In this document: positions 8,801-16,997 of the stretch, one piece after another
Layout: each line of letters opens with the position of its first letter
Numbering within the stretch: position 1 is the stretch's first letter
Origin: Eubacterium multiforme
GTDB taxonomy: Bacteria > Bacillota > Clostridia > Clostridiales > Clostridiaceae
Reading direction: 5' to 3'
Assembly: GCF_030813415.1 (NCBI RefSeq)
Contig: NZ_JAUSUF010000008.1
Location: 1 to 64,000 of the forward strand
DNA: 64,000 nucleotides
Position numbers and translations under genes: made by a program
The notes under the pieces: generated by a model
Databases searched by the model: none
Told to the model about the DNA's origin: nothing
The model's input: only the letters and a program-made list of their open reading frames with translations

Positions 8801-10201
8801 ATGGATTACAAGAAGATAGAGTTAAAGGATATTGAATTTATAAAAGGAATTATAAATGATGATGAAAGAATTTTACTTGGAAATGATATAAATGAAGAAT
8901 ATAGTCATGATGAATTAGGAGATATAAAAAAGTTTCCTGATATAGTTGTTAAGGTAGCTTCAACAGAAGAGGTTTCAAAAATAATGAAATACGCCTATGA
9001 CAATAACATAACAGTAACAGCAAGAGGTGCTGGAACTGGACTTGTTGGAGCAGCAGTTCCAATCTTTGGTGGAATTATAATTGATTTAAGTGGAATGGAT
9101 AAAATCTTAGAACTTGATGAAGATAATTTAACTCTTACTGTAGAACCAGGTGTTCTTTTAATGAATATTTCAAAGTTTGTAGAGGAAAATGATTTATTTT
9201 ATCCACCAGATCCAGGAGAAAAAACTGCTACAATAGGTGGAAATATAAGTACAAATGCTGGTGGTATGAGAGCTGTAAAATATGGTGTTACAAGAGATTA
9301 TGTAAGAGGACTTGAAGTTGTATTACCTAATGGAGAAATAGCTGAATTTGGTGGAAAGGTAGTTAAAAATAGTTCTGGATATGCCCTTAAAGATTTAATT
9401 GTTGGTTCAGAAGGAACATTAGCAATTGTAACTAAGGCAATATTAAAACTAATGCCATTACCAAAAAAGGCAATAAGTCTTTTGGTGCCATTTAAAGATT
9501 TAGAAACTGCTATTGAAACAGTTCCTAAAATAATAAAATCAAAATCAGTTCCAACTGCCATTGAGTTTATGCAAAGGGAACTTATAATTGCTGCTGAAGA
9601 ATTTTTAGGAAAGAAGTTCCCAGATAGTCAATCAGATGCATATTTAATATTAACTTTTGATGGAAATAGTAAAGAAGAAATAGAAAATAATTATGATAAA
9701 GTTGCAAAAATATGTTTAGAAGCTGGTGCTTTAGATGTATTAATTTCAGATACAGATGAAAGACAAGAATCAATATGGAAAGCAAGGGGAGCATTCTTAG
9801 AAGCTATTAAAGCTTCAACAACTGAACTTGAAGAAGTTGACGTAGTTGTTCCTAGAAATAAAGTGGCTGAATTTGTTAAATTTACTCATGAATTAGAAAA
9901 TAAGATTAATATAAGGATACAATCATTTGGACATGCTGGTGATGGAAATCTTCATATATATATGTTAAAGGATAATTTAACTGAAGAAGAATGGAAAGAA
10001 AAACTAAACAAAACAATGGAATGCATGTATGCTAAAGCTAGAGAACTTAAAGGACAGGTTTCAGGAGAACATGGTATAGGATATGCTAAAGTTCCATATT
10101 TAGAAGAATCTATTACAAATGAAACATTAGAAATAATGAGGGGAATTAAAAAAGTATTTGATCCTAAAAATATATTAAACCCAGGAAAAGTATGTGAATA
10201 A
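8801..10201 (+). CDS. FAD-linked lactate (2-hydroxyacid) dehydrogenase, GlcD/Dld family
   Basis: This 466-residue enzyme is the catalytic partner of EtfAB. It has an FAD_binding_4 domain ([18 protein letters not shown] near residues 73-90, [17 protein letters not shown] near 147-163) and a C-terminal FAD oxidase domain with [10 protein letters not shown] and [11 protein letters not shown]. Family members oxidise D-lactate, glycolate or similar 2-hydroxy acids. Only the bases between 8797 and 8801 separate it from etfA, so translation is probably coupled. It closes the operon before a terminator. Lactate is the likeliest substrate given the permease, but another 2-hydroxy acid made or used by the glycyl radical enzyme cannot be excluded. 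Confidence 0.92.
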   Translation: MDYKKIELKDIEFIKGIINDDERILLGNDINEEYSHDELGDIKKFPDIVVKVASTEEVSKIMKYAYDNNITVTARGAGTGLVGAAVPIFGGIIIDLSGMDKILELDEDNLTLTVEPGVLLMNISKFVEENDLFYPPDPGEKTATIGGNISTNAGGMRAVKYGVTRDYVRGLEVVLPNGEIAEFGGKVVKNSSGYALKDLIVGSEGTLAIVTKAILKLMPLPKKAISLLVPFKDLETAIETVPKIIKSKSVPTAIEFMQRELIIAAEEFLGKKFPDSQSDAYLILTFDGNSKEEIENNYDKVAKICLEAGALDVLISDTDERQESIWKARGAFLEAIKASTTELEEVDVVVPRNKVAEFVKFTHELENKINIRIQSFGHAGDGNLHIYMLKDNLTEEEWKEKLNKTMECMYAKARELKGQVSGEHGIGYAKVPYLEESITNETLEIMRGIKKVFDPKNILNPGKVCE

Positions 10202-10280
10202 AAGATTTTCATAGGTAATGAAATATTAATTTATAGTGTATCTATAAAGAAGTATTAGTTTAAAAATAAGTTAATTATAA

Positions 10281-10369
10281 AAAGGGCAAGGTAATAAAGT
10301 CTAAGTAGGAATGTAAATTTTAAAAAATTATTATAATATTCCTAATTAGTGTATTACTTTGCTTTTTTA
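10281..10369 (+). terminator. terminator of the lactate/GRE operon
   Basis: AAGGGCAAGGTAATA pairs with TATTACTTTGCTTTTTT, with an inner stem TAGGAATGT/ATATTCCTA, followed by a T run. The structure is long (about 89 nt) with two stacked stems, and lies 80 bases after the last gene of the operon. Confidence 0.7.
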
Positions 10370-10460
10370 TTATAGTTTTTTAAGATGTTTTTATAGCTAA
10401 ATAGTTAATGTTCATTTAAAATATATATTAAATTAAGTATATATTTTTAGTAGAGTTTTG

Positions 10461-10536
10461 TTTTTAGATAGCCCTTTAGACTTACTTAATTTGGCAGAGG
10501 GTTTTTATTAAGATGATTTTACAGTTCTATCTAAAA
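10461..10536 (+). promoter_or_regulatory. structured leader before the FNR-type regulator gene
   Basis: A perfect inverted repeat TTTTAGATAG (10462-10471) and CTATCTAAAA (10527-10536) encloses a second stem CCCTTT/AGAGGG whose 3' arm is followed by TTTTT. The inner stem resembles a terminator and the outer stem an enclosing P1. It lies 65 bases upstream of the regulator gene and matches no riboswitch class that I recognise. Confidence 0.35.
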
Positions 10537-10600
10537 GCAACACTAGTTTAGAATATAGTTTAAATAAAAAAGATGCAGAATAAATAATGGGAGGTAGCTA

Positions 10601-11317
10601 ATGAAAAATAATTGTAATTGTAGTGATTGTAGTGAAGGAGAACCAATATGTGCAAGACATATATCAATTTTTTCAGCATTATCTGATGAAGAACTTAAAA
10701 ATATTATTAGTATGGTTACAAGAAAAGAATATTTAAAGGGGGAAGTTCTTTGCAGAGAAGGAGAAGTATATAATAGTTTATTTCTTATTAGAGAAGGAAA
10801 AATAAAGATTTCTAAAATAACAAGAGATGGAAAAGAGCAGATACTTCACATATTAACTAAGGGTGATTTTTTTGGAGAAACAAATCTTTTTGATGATATA
10901 ATTAGTAGTTTTACTGCAACAGCTATAACTAATTCAAGGGTATGCATATTATCAAGGGGGGATTTGGAAGGTATATTAAATAAGAATCCATCTATATCAA
11001 TGAAAATATTGAAGGAGTTAACTCATAGGTTATCAGAAACAGAAGATTTAGCAAAGGTTTTAGCAACTAAGGATGTAGAATCTAGAATAGCTAATATGCT
11101 TTTGGAGTTTTCAAATAAGTATGGAAAGACTGTTGATGGAAATATCTATTTAGAAGTTCCACTAAATAGAGAAGATATGGCTAATTACTGTGGTGTCACA
11201 AGGGAAACTATAAGTAGGAAATTATCTAAATTAGAAGATGATAATATTATTGAACTTAAGGGAAATAAAGTAATAATAATAAAAAATATAGATTTATTAA
11301 AAGATATAGGGGAATAA
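10601..11317 (+). CDS. Crp/Fnr-family transcriptional regulator with N-terminal cysteines
   Basis: This 238-residue regulator has a cyclic-nucleotide-binding-type sensor domain (about residues 25-140) and a C-terminal Crp helix-turn-helix. Four N-terminal cysteines (NCNCSDCSEGEPIC, residues 5, 7, 10 and 17) could bind an oxygen- or NO-sensitive iron-sulfur cluster, as in FNR. The recognition helix reads GVTRETISRKL and keeps the E..SR triad that contacts TTGAT half-sites in FNR. The ATG follows GGGAGGT. Nearby candidate targets are a TTGAT box at 16201 before the broken ScdA gene and a palindrome at 17771 before hcp. A role in nitrosative or redox stress control is inference; HcpR is the alternative subfamily. 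Confidence 0.88.
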   Translation: MKNNCNCSDCSEGEPICARHISIFSALSDEELKNIISMVTRKEYLKGEVLCREGEVYNSLFLIREGKIKISKITRDGKEQILHILTKGDFFGETNLFDDIISSFTATAITNSRVCILSRGDLEGILNKNPSISMKILKELTHRLSETEDLAKVLATKDVESRIANMLLEFSNKYGKTVDGNIYLEVPLNREDMANYCGVTRETISRKLSKLEDDNIIELKGNKVIIIKNIDLLKDIGE

Positions 11318-11357
11318 AATTCACTATGGTTAAAAAATACAATAGTTTAAAGGATAT

Positions 11358-11436
11358 TTATAGCTCAGTCATTTGCTTAAATTTAGTATTTATAAGAATA
11401 TTATTTTTTAAGTATATAGATTAAGGGCTATTTTTT
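11358..11436 (+). terminator. possible terminator after the Crp/Fnr gene
   Basis: ATAGCTC and GGGCTAT can pair over 7 bp (one G-U) and are followed by TTTTTTT. The loop is long (over 60 nt), which weakens the call. No better terminator is visible before the repeat at 11469. Confidence 0.3.
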
Positions 11437-11478
11437 TATTTGGATCTGTTTTAAATTAAGGGTGGAAGTAGATAGTAT

Positions 11479-11570
11479 AAAAGTGGACAAATTCATATGC
11501 GGCTATTATAGCAGACAGTTAAAATAATAAAACTGTTCTATAATGGGTTCAAATCACCTTGTCCACTTTT
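11479..11570. repeat. 92-nt palindromic hairpin, copy 1
   Basis: AAAAGTGGACAA at the left pairs with TTGTCCACTTTT at the right. Inside, TATTATAG..ACAGTT pairs with AACTGTTCTATAATG, so almost the whole 92 nt folds into one hairpin with arms near 45 bp. Copy 2 is at 14887-14978. No T run follows immediately, so it is a MITE-like or processing hairpin, or an unusual terminator. Confidence 0.75.
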
Positions 11571-11630
11571 ACTTTAAATCAAAATGTATTTAAAATTATA
11601 CATAAAATCTAAGGGATAAATTGAAATTTA

Positions 11631-11720
11631 ATCAATATATTTTTGTAACCAATGCTTGAATACATTCAACTATTCTTCTGTATGAAAGTAATGTTCCACT
11701 TCGTCCATGACTTATAATCT
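11631..11720 (-). pseudogene. fossil 3' end of an alpha/beta hydrolase gene
   Basis: The minus strand of this part of repeat copy 1 matches the last 30 or so codons of the hydrolase gene at 15036, including the HYFHTKEQL region. Several substitutions are present and it has no 5' part. It is a remnant left by the duplication, not a gene. Confidence 0.7.
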
Positions 11721-11741
11721 TAGATTAAATTAATTATTACA

Positions 11742-12497
11742 TTAAATATTTGTTTCTTTACTTAATTTAGAAACTGCTAATGAAAAACTAAATATAGCTA
11801 TTATAATAATTAAACCTAATATAATAATGATTTGTAACTCATTAATAGGATCACCAGACAGTAAAGCCCTTATCAAATTTATTATATGAGTAAATGGATT
11901 TAAACTTATAGCTACTGAAAGTGCTCCTGTTAATTTATCTGCTGGAAAAAGTGCAGTACTTAAAAAAAAGATAGGTAATACAATAGCATTCATAGCCGTT
12001 TCATATACTACTTCATTTGGAAGTGCTAGGCTTATTAAGTACGTAATTGATGCTAAGCATAAAGCCGTAAAAAATATAATTAATAAAATAATTAAAAATG
12101 CTAATAAACTAGTATGAATCTTTACTGAAAAGAATAAGCTTACCAAAAACATAATTCCTACTTCTAGAAATGTACAAATTACTGCCTCGAGTAGTTGTCC
12201 AAGAACTATAAATTTCCTACTAATTGGTGCAATAAGTATCCTATAGAAACTTCCATCATTTTTCATTAAATAATTCATAATTCCACTGCTACTACAAGCT
12301 CCAAAGCTTACTAGCATTATAAGTCCTGGTAATATAAATTCTGTGTAATTATTAATTCCAAGACCACTCATTGTTTGACTTGCAACAGCACTATAAAGTA
12401 TAAGCCAAAGCATTGGTTGTAATATAGTAATAACTATAGTAAATTTATTATTAAATCTCCATTTAATATTTCTTTCTAAGAGCGCTAAAATAGTCAT
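11742..12497 (-). CDS. ABC-2 type transporter permease (DrrB-like)
   Basis: This 251-residue membrane protein has six hydrophobic segments and matches ABC-2 permeases of drug exporters. The N-terminus (LLERNIKWRFNNKFTIVIT) is followed by ILQPMLWLILYSAVA. LNPFTHIINLIRALLSGD near the C-terminus is the typical DrrB/NodJ C-terminal block. It pairs with the ATPase gene immediately upstream, with which it shares the base 12497. Substrate unknown; an antibiotic or amphiphile is the usual guess for this type. Confidence 0.88.
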   Translation of the reverse strand: MTILALLERNIKWRFNNKFTIVITILQPMLWLILYSAVASQTMSGLGINNYTEFILPGLIMLVSFGACSSSGIMNYLMKNDGSFYRILIAPISRKFIVLGQLLEAVICTFLEVGIMFLVSLFFSVKIHTSLLAFLIILLIIFFTALCLASITYLISLALPNEVVYETAMNAIVLPIFFLSTALFPADKLTGALSVAISLNPFTHIINLIRALLSGDPINELQIIIILGLIIIIAIFSFSLAVSKLSKETNI

Positions 12498-13447
12498 TAA
12501 ATTTCCTCCAATCCATTTGTTTCTGTTGCTTTAAGAAACACATCATCTAAAGTTGGCTTAACTATTTCAATTCCTTCAAAGTTTATCTCCATATCAATTA
12601 GCCACTGATTTATTATTGTAAACTCTTTCTTAGTATCTTTTGAGTGGATTACAACTTGTTCATTACATAAAAATACCTTATTATAATCATTAAGTTTTCT
12701 AAGTTTAGCTAAGCATTCTTTTGCTTGAGTTTTATCTTTAAATTTTATAGTGATAATATTTTGTTTAATTAAATCTCTAAGTTTGTTTGGAGTTCCTTGT
12801 ATAACTTCTTGTCCATTCTTTATAATACAAATAGTATCACTTAATTTATCAGCCTCATCAAGATAATGGGTTGTAAAAAAAATTGTAGTATTGAATTCAT
12901 TTCTAATTTTTTTCATCATTTTCCACATAGCCATGCGTGATTGTATATCCATACCAACTGTAGTCTCATCCAAAAATAAAATCTGTGGATTTGACATTAG
13001 ATTTAAGGCAATATCTAATCGTCTTTTTACCCCTCCAGAGTAAGATGATACAGGATATGCTAAATATCGTTCTAACTCAAAACATTCTATTAATGTTTTC
13101 ATCCTTTTCTCAGCTTCATATTTAGGAATTTTATATAATTTACTTTGAAACATCATATTTTCTTCTAGTGATAAATATGTGTCTATTGATATTTTCTGTG
13201 ATACACATGCAATATGCTTTCTTATCTCTTTACTTTCTTTATAAACATCATTTCCAAGTATTTTTACTATACCTGAGGTTGGTTTAATATATGTTGTAAG
13301 TATCTTAATTAATGTTGACTTTCCTGCACCATTTTTCCCTAATAGGGAAAAAATTTTACCCTTTTCAACATTTAATGAAATACTATTTAAAGCTTCAACA
13401 CCATTATTGTACTGTTTAAATACATTTTCTACATAAATAGCATCCAT
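12497..13447 (-). CDS. ABC transporter ATP-binding protein (DrrA-like)
   Basis: The product is a 316-residue ATPase. Walker A is GKNGAGKST (about residues 37-45), the signature is YSGGVKRRL, the Walker B segment is ILFLDETTVGMD and the switch His lies in FFTTHYLDEAD. The Walker B tail reads DETT where most family members have DEPT. The C-terminal 80 residues form the extension typical of DrrA-type exporters. The start ATG lies behind AAGGAGCAG. It is co-directional with the GyrI-like and AraC genes upstream, so the four genes form one operon that is probably induced by the transported compound. Confidence 0.92.
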   Translation of the reverse strand: MDAIYVENVFKQYNNGVEALNSISLNVEKGKIFSLLGKNGAGKSTLIKILTTYIKPTSGIVKILGNDVYKESKEIRKHIACVSQKISIDTYLSLEENMMFQSKLYKIPKYEAEKRMKTLIECFELERYLAYPVSSYSGGVKRRLDIALNLMSNPQILFLDETTVGMDIQSRMAMWKMMKKIRNEFNTTIFFTTHYLDEADKLSDTICIIKNGQEVIQGTPNKLRDLIKQNIITIKFKDKTQAKECLAKLRKLNDYNKVFLCNEQVVIHSKDTKKEFTIINQWLIDMEINFEGIEIVKPTLDDVFLKATETNGLEEI

Positions 13448-13448
13448 G

Positions 13449-13904
13449 CTACTGCTCCTTAATAGGGAATATAATTTCTGTAATATACTTATCTGGATTT
13501 CCTTTTAAAAACATCCCTGGACCTTTGATAAATACTTCTCTAAATTCACTCATTAATTCAAGTTTGTTTTGAGCTGCATATGCATCTATTATTTCATATG
13601 CATTAAACATAGTTTCATATGGACCTATATGAGTAACGCATATTGCCTTTACTCTATTAGTTTCCTTTACTTCAATTCCATTTCCACTTGGAATCATATC
13701 CGTAGGAACACACAGTTCAATATCTCCAAATTTAGTTTTAGAATTCATTTTTAAGTAGTTAAAAAATGGTGCGCCATTTACCTTTCCTCTAATTGACTTG
13801 AACACATTAGGGAACACCTTATTTGCTTCGGTTACTAGTCCTTTATATCTAATAAAAGCTACCCTCATTGGTTCTATCTCTCTAATTTCAATATTATATT
13901 TCAT
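13449..13904 (-). CDS. GyrI-like small-molecule binding protein
   Basis: This protein of about 151 residues is a stand-alone GyrI-like (AraC effector-binding) domain. It begins [20 protein letters not shown] and shows the family pattern through [20 protein letters not shown]. Such proteins bind drugs or hydrophobic cations. An ATG at 13916 opens the frame and would overlap the AraC gene by 8 bases, but AGAGAGGA touches that ATG, so the ATG at 13904 is preferred. The AraC gene just upstream carries a similar C-terminal domain, so the operon holds two ligand-binding modules. Confidence 0.78.
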   Translation of the reverse strand: MKYNIEIREIEPMRVAFIRYKGLVTEANKVFPNVFKSIRGKVNGAPFFNYLKMNSKTKFGDIELCVPTDMIPSGNGIEVKETNRVKAICVTHIGPYETMFNAYEIIDAYAAQNKLELMSEFREVFIKGPGMFLKGNPDKYITEIIFPIKEQ

Positions 13905-13908
13905 AAAT

Positions 13909-14775
13909 TTAATCATTCCTCTCTTTTTTTATGCTCATCCATATTTCTGAATATCCACAATTGCTTTTCTCAGCTACAAATGGATATACCTCTATATCTG
14001 CAATTTCTGAGTGCTTATATCCTGAAAAAGGAAGCCACTCCATAAAAAAGCGTTTATAGATATTTTGTATTGACTCTTTAAAGGGTCCGTTATTTTCAAA
14101 TACAACCCACATTGTTGAAGGAATTTCAAATTCATACATACCTTTTGGAGCTGGTTTATCTGTTTCTGTAGCTATATAGTAAAAAATCTCATTACTTTTA
14201 TTATAAAGTGATATTCCAAAAATATTTTTTTCTACATTATTGTTTAAGTTTAAAATCTGCTGAAATATTTGACTCTTCTTTGTATTCTCCCAGAATTCTG
14301 GAATAGACTTATAATTTTCATCCATGTTATAAGTTAATGGAATTCTAACTCCAACTAGCCTTATTGGAGATTTTTCCTCTATTTTATATGTCATATCACT
14401 GCCTCCTTCTATTTGAATTGAGAATTTAATTGGAGGGTATGCACGTAACATGCAACCTTGTGATTTTGCTACAACAGGACTTATTCCATGTACACTTTGA
14501 AATGCACGGTTAAACGCTGTTGGGGATGTATAACCATATTTCAATGCAACGTCTAAAACTTTTACATCTTGTGACTGTAGTTCAAAAGATGCTTGTGTCA
14601 TTTTTCTTCTCCTTATGTATTCAACTAGTGTTATCCCAGTTACATAAGCAAACATTCTTTGAAAGTAATTAGTTGAACAACAAGCTATTTGTGCTGCTTT
14701 TTCATACGAAATATCTCCATCTAAATTTTCCTCTATATATTCAATCGCCTTGCTGAACTTTTTTAACCACTGCAT
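13909..14775 (-). CDS. AraC-family regulator with GyrI-like effector domain
   Basis: This 288-residue regulator has an N-terminal AraC helix-turn-helix pair ([20 protein letters not shown], then [19 protein letters not shown] and [20 protein letters not shown]). A GyrI-like domain runs from about residue 115 to the end. The frame opens at 14898, inside the repeat hairpin, but ATG 14775 has a perfect AAGGAGGT behind it and gives the normal family length. The architecture is that of Rob/BmrR-like drug-responsive activators. It heads the operon and is probably the activator of the ABC exporter downstream. Confidence 0.9.
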   Translation of the reverse strand: MQWLKKFSKAIEYIEENLDGDISYEKAAQIACCSTNYFQRMFAYVTGITLVEYIRRRKMTQASFELQSQDVKVLDVALKYGYTSPTAFNRAFQSVHGISPVVAKSQGCMLRAYPPIKFSIQIEGGSDMTYKIEEKSPIRLVGVRIPLTYNMDENYKSIPEFWENTKKSQIFQQILNLNNNVEKNIFGISLYNKSNEIFYYIATETDKPAPKGMYEFEIPSTMWVVFENNGPFKESIQNIYKRFFMEWLPFSGYKHSEIADIEVYPFVAEKSNCGYSEIWMSIKKERND

Positions 14776-14874
14776 AATCTTACCTCCTTGATATAAGAAT
14801 ACTTTATCATCAAATTTATTTCCTCGCATTTTTTGATTTGATTTGTAAACTTTATATTTTAAATAGAGGTTTAT

Positions 14875-15126
14875 AGTAGATATTATAAAAGTGGACAAAT
14901 TGATATGTTCCCATTATAGTAGACAGTTAAAATAATAAAACTGTTCTATAATGGGTTCAAATCATCTTGTCCACTTTTACTTTAAATCAAAATATATTTA
15001 AAATTATGCATAGAATCTAAGGGATAAATTGAAATTTAATCAATATGCTTTTGTAACCAATGCTTGAATACATTCAACTGTTCTTTTGTATGAAAGTAAT
15101 GTTCTCCCTCGTCCATGACTTCTAAT
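14875..15126. repeat. direct repeat copy 2, 250 bp
   Basis: This is the second copy of the repeat at 11469. It contains the hairpin 14887-14978 and the actual 3' end of the hydrolase gene, so it is the parental copy. The block between the copies (11742-14775) holds the AraC, GyrI and ABC genes. Confidence 0.85.
14887..14978. repeat. 92-nt palindromic hairpin, copy 2
   Basis: It has the same fold as copy 1: outer arms AAAAGTGGACAA/TTGTCCACTTTT, and inner arms CCCATTATAG..ACAGTT and AACTGT..CTATAATGGG. The inner pairing is better than in copy 1, where five neighbouring bases have changed. On the minus strand it follows the hydrolase stop by about 57 bases. Confidence 0.75.
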
Positions 15127-15740
15127 CTACAGCAGTACTTTTTGACGAAATAATTAATATCTTCAAATTCACACAATTTATCTTTTGCTCCATACATGAT
15201 ATATGTATCTTTATTCCATGTACTAATAGGGTGTTGTTTTACATAACAGAAATAATCCCAATATAACTTTTGACCAATTGGTGTTTCTATGGTAGTTTCC
15301 GTCTTCAAACGTTCTGGTGTTATATTAAACCATAGCATCATATTTTCTATAATTCTTTCCATATTAACTACTGGTGATAAAAATAATGCCTTTTTCAACA
15401 TATCATTTTTATAGGCTAAAAGACTAAAATAAGCTCCTATACTACATGCAAATAAGCTCACTTCTTCCCAATGCTCTTTTGCATAGTTCATAATTATAGA
15501 TAAATCACTAACGCAAAATTATACTTTGCAAGGTGTACTATGATTTTTTCTTTCACCATGCTCTGGCAAATCAAAACTTAATACTTGATAACCTTTTTGA
15601 AGTGCTTCTTCAGCTAAAATTTGAATCACAATATCTTCTTTATTGGACATATTTCCATGTACTGCAATAAAAAGTTTTTTACTTTTTTCTCCCCATAAGA
15701 CTGTAGGAATATTATTAATATTAAATCTATCCTTAATCAT
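15036..15740 (-). pseudogene. alpha/beta hydrolase gene interrupted by an in-frame stop
   Basis: On the minus strand, an N-terminal part starting at ATG 15740 (behind GGAGG) reads KKLFIAVHGNMSNKED and VLSFDLPEHGERK. It stops at a TAA at 15519-15521. Reading on in the same frame gives FCVSDLSII, then the nucleophile elbow FACSIGAYFSLLAY and the end GEHYFHTKEQL..HWLQKHID. The two parts are the halves of one hydrolase of about 235 residues, so a single codon, for example CAA to TAA, has broken it. Restart at ATG 15491 could give the C-terminal half only. The oxyanion HG and catalytic Ser, Asp and His regions are otherwise kept, so the event looks recent. Readthrough or a sequencing error are alternatives. 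Confidence 0.85.
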
Positions 15741-15754
15741 GTTTCCTCCATAAT

Positions 15755-15805
15755 TTATAGAGGTGATACCCTCCATAAAAGCTCTTTATTTTTCTTGTTT
15801 CTCAT
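15755..15805 (-). CDS. possible 16-codon leader peptide
   Basis: An ATG at 15805 lies seven bases behind a strong AGGAGG and opens a 16-codon frame (MRNKKNKELLWRVSPL). It ends 15 bases before the hydrolase start at 15740. No family is recognisable. Its RBS is stronger than that of many real genes here, so it may be a translated leader controlling the hydrolase, or a remnant of an earlier start. Confidence 0.3.
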   Translation of the reverse strand: MRNKKNKELLWRVSPL

Positions 15806-15858
15806 AATAAATTCCTCCTTTCTCAGTTAATTCTATATAAAGTATGTTAACTGCAAAT

Positions 15859-16008
15859 TTACTTTTCCTCATTTTTATTTTTTACACTATCTAATCCTGC
15901 TCCAATAGCTACACCAACACCTGCTCCAATGGCTAAATTATCAAATACTATTAAACCTAAAGTAACACCAAAGCATAATCCTAATACTACATAACTTGTA
16001 CTTTTCAT
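15859..16008 (-). CDS. small glycine-zipper membrane protein
   Basis: This 49-residue frame begins MKSTSYVVLGLCFGVTLGL. It has one hydrophobic N-terminal helix, then a glycine-rich stretch (LAIGAGVGVAIGAGLD) and a charged tail KNKNEEK. The pattern is that of short glycine-zipper proteins found near other Clostridium genes. The ATG lies behind AGGATGT. No function can be assigned. It stands alone between the hydrolase and the ScdA-type gene. Confidence 0.6.
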   Translation of the reverse strand: MKSTSYVVLGLCFGVTLGLIVFDNLAIGAGVGVAIGAGLDSVKNKNEEK

Positions 16009-16200
16009 ATTTTTTACATCCTAAAAATTAGTATTTATCTATGTAATATCAAAAGTGCCTTTATTTCACACCATATAATAATTATCCAAAACTTTATATT
16101 AGTATTATACATAATTTATGGATTATAATTCCAGTTTTTAGTTTTTACTATTTTAATTTTCTAGAGAATTTAAGTTAGATTTTATAAAAATTTTTAAAAT

Positions 16201-16214
16201 TTGATTCAAATCAT
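16201..16214 (+). promoter_or_regulatory. FNR-box-like site before the ScdA-type gene
   Basis: TTGATTCAAATCAT matches the FNR consensus TTGAT-N4-ATCAA in nine of ten positions. TAAAAT at 16237-16242 is a reasonable -10, which would put the box centre at -41.5, the class II activator position. The Crp/Fnr protein encoded at 10601 has the matching E..SR recognition residues. Confidence 0.45.
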
Positions 16215-16285
16215 ATTAAAACACTAAGAATTAAATTAAAATCAGCTCATAGTAATTGAGAGAAGAGATTAAGGGAGTGATTTTA

Positions 16286-16980
16286 ATGAATAAATTAAAT
16301 ATAAATCAAAGCTTAGGAGATATAGTAGAGTATATCCAGGGGCTGCAAGAATATTCAATAAAGAAGGAATTGACTATTGCTGTCATGGAAATAGAACATT
16401 AGAAAGTGCATTAATTGAAAAAGATATAAATTTTAAGGAATTTTTAGACTATATAAATAAAGCTTATGATGAGTTTTTAAATTCAAAGGAAGCTTATATA
16501 GATTGGAGATTAGAAGATCCAAATAAATTAATTGAAAATATAGTTGATACACATCATGCCTTTACTTATAGGGAACTTAATGAAATAGATCAGTTATTAG
16601 TTAAGATTTTAAAGGTTCATTATAGTCATAGTGGAGAGGAATTAAAAACAGTTCATAGATTATTTGGAGCATTAAAAACAGAACTTGAAGAACATTTAAT
16701 TAAGGAAGAGGAAGAGTTGTTCCCAATGATAAAGGAGTATTTAATAAATAAATCTCCAAAACTAAGGGATGAAATAATGCAATTTATAGGAATTATAGAA
16801 AATGAGCATACAGGGGCAGGACATATATTACAAGATTTATATAGAGAAACAAATGGATATAAAACACCAGAGGGTGCTTGTACAACATTTAATTTAGTTT
16901 ATAAAAAGTTAGATGCTTTGGAAAAAGATTTATTTATTCATATTCATAAGGAAAATAGTATTTTATTTAAGATTCTTTAA
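16286..16980 (+). pseudogene. ScdA/RIC-type iron-sulfur cluster repair di-iron protein, frameshifted
   Basis: ATG 16286 behind AAGGGAG starts MNKLNINQSLGDIVEYI, the N-terminus of a ScdA/RIC protein. At about 16334-16336 one base is missing. The next frame continues PGAARIFNKEGIDYCCHGNR (the conserved YCCHG motif), then VDTHHAF, LKVHYSHSGEEL, HLIKEEEELFPM and IHIHKENSILF, the hemerythrin-like di-iron ligands, and ends at 16980. All other family features are intact. The product would repair Fe-S clusters after oxidative or nitrosative stress. As read, translation stops after about 39 codons. A sequencing error or programmed slippage is possible. A DUF438/hemerythrin gene and hcp follow. Confidence 0.85.
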
Positions 16981-16997
16981 TTTAGGAGGGAATATTT

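Larger units (their letters stand above)
11469..11720. repeat. direct repeat copy 1, 250 bp, flanking the ABC/AraC block
   Basis: This stretch aligns with 14875-15126 over about 250 bases with roughly 19 differences counted by eye, in the same orientation. It holds the 92-nt hairpin 11479-11570 and, on the minus strand, a decayed copy of the 3' end of the alpha/beta hydrolase gene. The two copies bracket the four-gene exporter block, which suggests duplication or insertion by recombination. Confidence 0.85.

Noticed and set aside
11479-11570. Possible tRNA-like gene (GTGGACA/TGTCCAC ends and GGGTTCAAATC)
   Set aside because: The whole sequence folds as one long hairpin; there are no separate D and anticodon arms and no CCA end.
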